From: an uncultured Oscillospiraceae bacterium
Lineage (GTDB): Bacteria; Bacillota; Clostridia; Oscillospirales; Acutalibacteraceae
NCBI GenBank assembly: GCA_900550095.1
Contig: URRG01000125.1
Location: 1-6,852 of the forward strand
Reading direction: 5' to 3'
DNA length: 6,852 nucleotides
Notes under the pieces: model-generated
Told to the model about the DNA's origin: nothing
Database searches by the model: none
The model's input: only the letters and a program-made list of their open reading frames with translations
Part shown: positions 6,169 to 6,852 of the stretch, in pieces
Position numbering within the stretch: position 1 is the stretch's first letter
Layout of the letters: every line of letters starts with the position of its first letter
Made by a program: the position numbers and the translations under genes

Positions 6169-6828
6169 TCAGGAAACCTTGGACGAAGCGTTTTCTGATG
6201 TAGCGAAAAACTGAGGCGTTTCGCCTACGATCACCGTTTCCGCTATGGGAACGGACGAAGTCAGGTCGGCCCCGGCCTTGGCCCCTGAAAGATATGTATA
6301 AATATGGATATTCAGCTCCATTACGATCTGATGCTTCGTCTGATTGATACCCGCAGATTCAAAATTGCTGGTAAAATCGGCCGTTATGTTTCCTGTCAGC
6401 GTAATCCGAACTGGGATTTCAGGTCCTCTTCCATGCAGGAGCTCACCGCCCAGCAGTGTCCCAACGGGAACCTTTATATCCATATGGCCGAACTCCTTCA
6501 GACTCTCCTGGGCTTTTTTCAGGATTTCCGCCTTCAGCTGGTTCATCTGCACGACATTGGAGCTCACTGCCAAAATCTCACCATTGTTATTTCTTTCAAT
6601 TTGCACCAGATTTTCATACGATGCACCCTCCTCCTGAAGGGCTTCATTCACAGCAGTATTCACAGCTTCCACAGAGAGCGCAGCAGCCTCGTTCCGGGTG
6701 ATTTCTTCCAAAACCGGTTTCAACCGAAATTCGAGAAAAGCCACCAAAAGCGCCGCTGCAATTGCCGCCAGAAGCAGGATTTTCCTCCGGCCCGCCCCCG
6801 GACGCCTGCGGCTCAGCCCACAGCGCAT
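6169..6828 (-). CDS. yunB: Sporulation protein YunB
   Basis: YunB is a conserved sporulation protein of unknown biochemical role; in Bacillus subtilis it is expressed under sigma-E in the mother cell and needed for efficient spore formation. The 219 residues fit the family. A basic N-terminus (SRRRPGAGRRK) precedes one hydrophobic segment at about 17-32, which looks like a membrane anchor, so most of the protein would lie outside the membrane face where it is made. Family-typical stretches follow: VNTAVNEAL, SYENLVQIERNNNGEI, VPVGTLLGGELLHGRGPEIP, ESAGINQTKHQI and VPIAETVIVGETP. The ATG at 6828-6826 follows AAGGGGGG (6843-6836) with 7-base spacing. Only 24 bases lie upstream in the window, so its promoter cannot be seen. 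It is followed by its own terminator, which suggests it ends a transcription unit. Confidence 0.95.
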   Translation of the reverse strand: MRCGLSRRRPGAGRRKILLLAAIAAALLVAFLEFRLKPVLEEITRNEAAALSVEAVNTAVNEALQEEGASYENLVQIERNNNGEILAVSSNVVQMNQLKAEILKKAQESLKEFGHMDIKVPVGTLLGGELLHGRGPEIPVRITLTGNITADFTSNFESAGINQTKHQIVMELNIHIYTYLSGAKAGADLTSSVPIAETVIVGETPQFFATSENASSKVS

Positions 6829-6852
6829 ATAACAGCCCCCCTTCCCTGCTCC

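Noticed and set aside
1..6852. CRISPR arrays, insertion sequences, tRNA or rRNA genes, attachment sites, novel defence systems
   Set aside because: No spaced repeats, terminal inverted repeats, transposase motifs, cloverleaf sequences or unknown multi-gene cassette were seen. Every long coding region belongs to a known family.

Overview
The window reads as ordinary chromosome from an endospore-forming, moderately GC-rich Firmicute, most likely a member of the Clostridia (a Lachnospiraceae-like gut anaerobe would fit). The evidence is two sporulation proteins recognisable from sequence (SpoIIIAA at the left edge, YunB at the right), a Firmicute-type NAD+-dependent DNA ligase, strong AGGAGG-like ribosome binding sites and sigma-A-like promoters. 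All five genes lie on the minus strand, so transcription runs from right to left. No mobile element, CRISPR array, tRNA, rRNA or foreign-looking segment was seen.

In transcription order: yunB (6828 to 6169) is followed by a clear intrinsic terminator (6118 to 6071). A MATE-family multidrug/cation antiporter gene follows (5989 to 4565), with its own candidate promoter directly behind that terminator. Next is a compact 176-base intergenic region holding a weak hairpin, a good -35/-10 pair and a strong terminator-like hairpin. ligA follows (4388 to 2400), then the diaminopimelate decarboxylase gene lysA (2327 to 1065), whose near-perfect sigma-A promoter begins inside the ligA stop codon. A strong terminator (1012 to 971) closes lysA. 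A 246-base gap then leads to spoIIIAA (from 818), which runs off the left edge and should head the spoIIIA operon.

The genes look like separate transcription units sharing a strand rather than one pathway. LigA seals nicks in replication and repair. LysA makes lysine from meso-diaminopimelate, a cell-wall and spore-cortex precursor. The MATE protein exports substrates across the membrane. SpoIIIAA and YunB act in sporulation.

I did not find a new biological system. The points most worth checking are: a terminator-like hairpin between the likely ligA promoter and ligA (possible attenuation); a LysA subfamily in which the usual PLP-stacking histidine appears to be phenylalanine; the lysA promoter embedded in the ligA stop codon, with no room for a lysine riboswitch; and a short leader ORF overlapping the spoIIIAA start.
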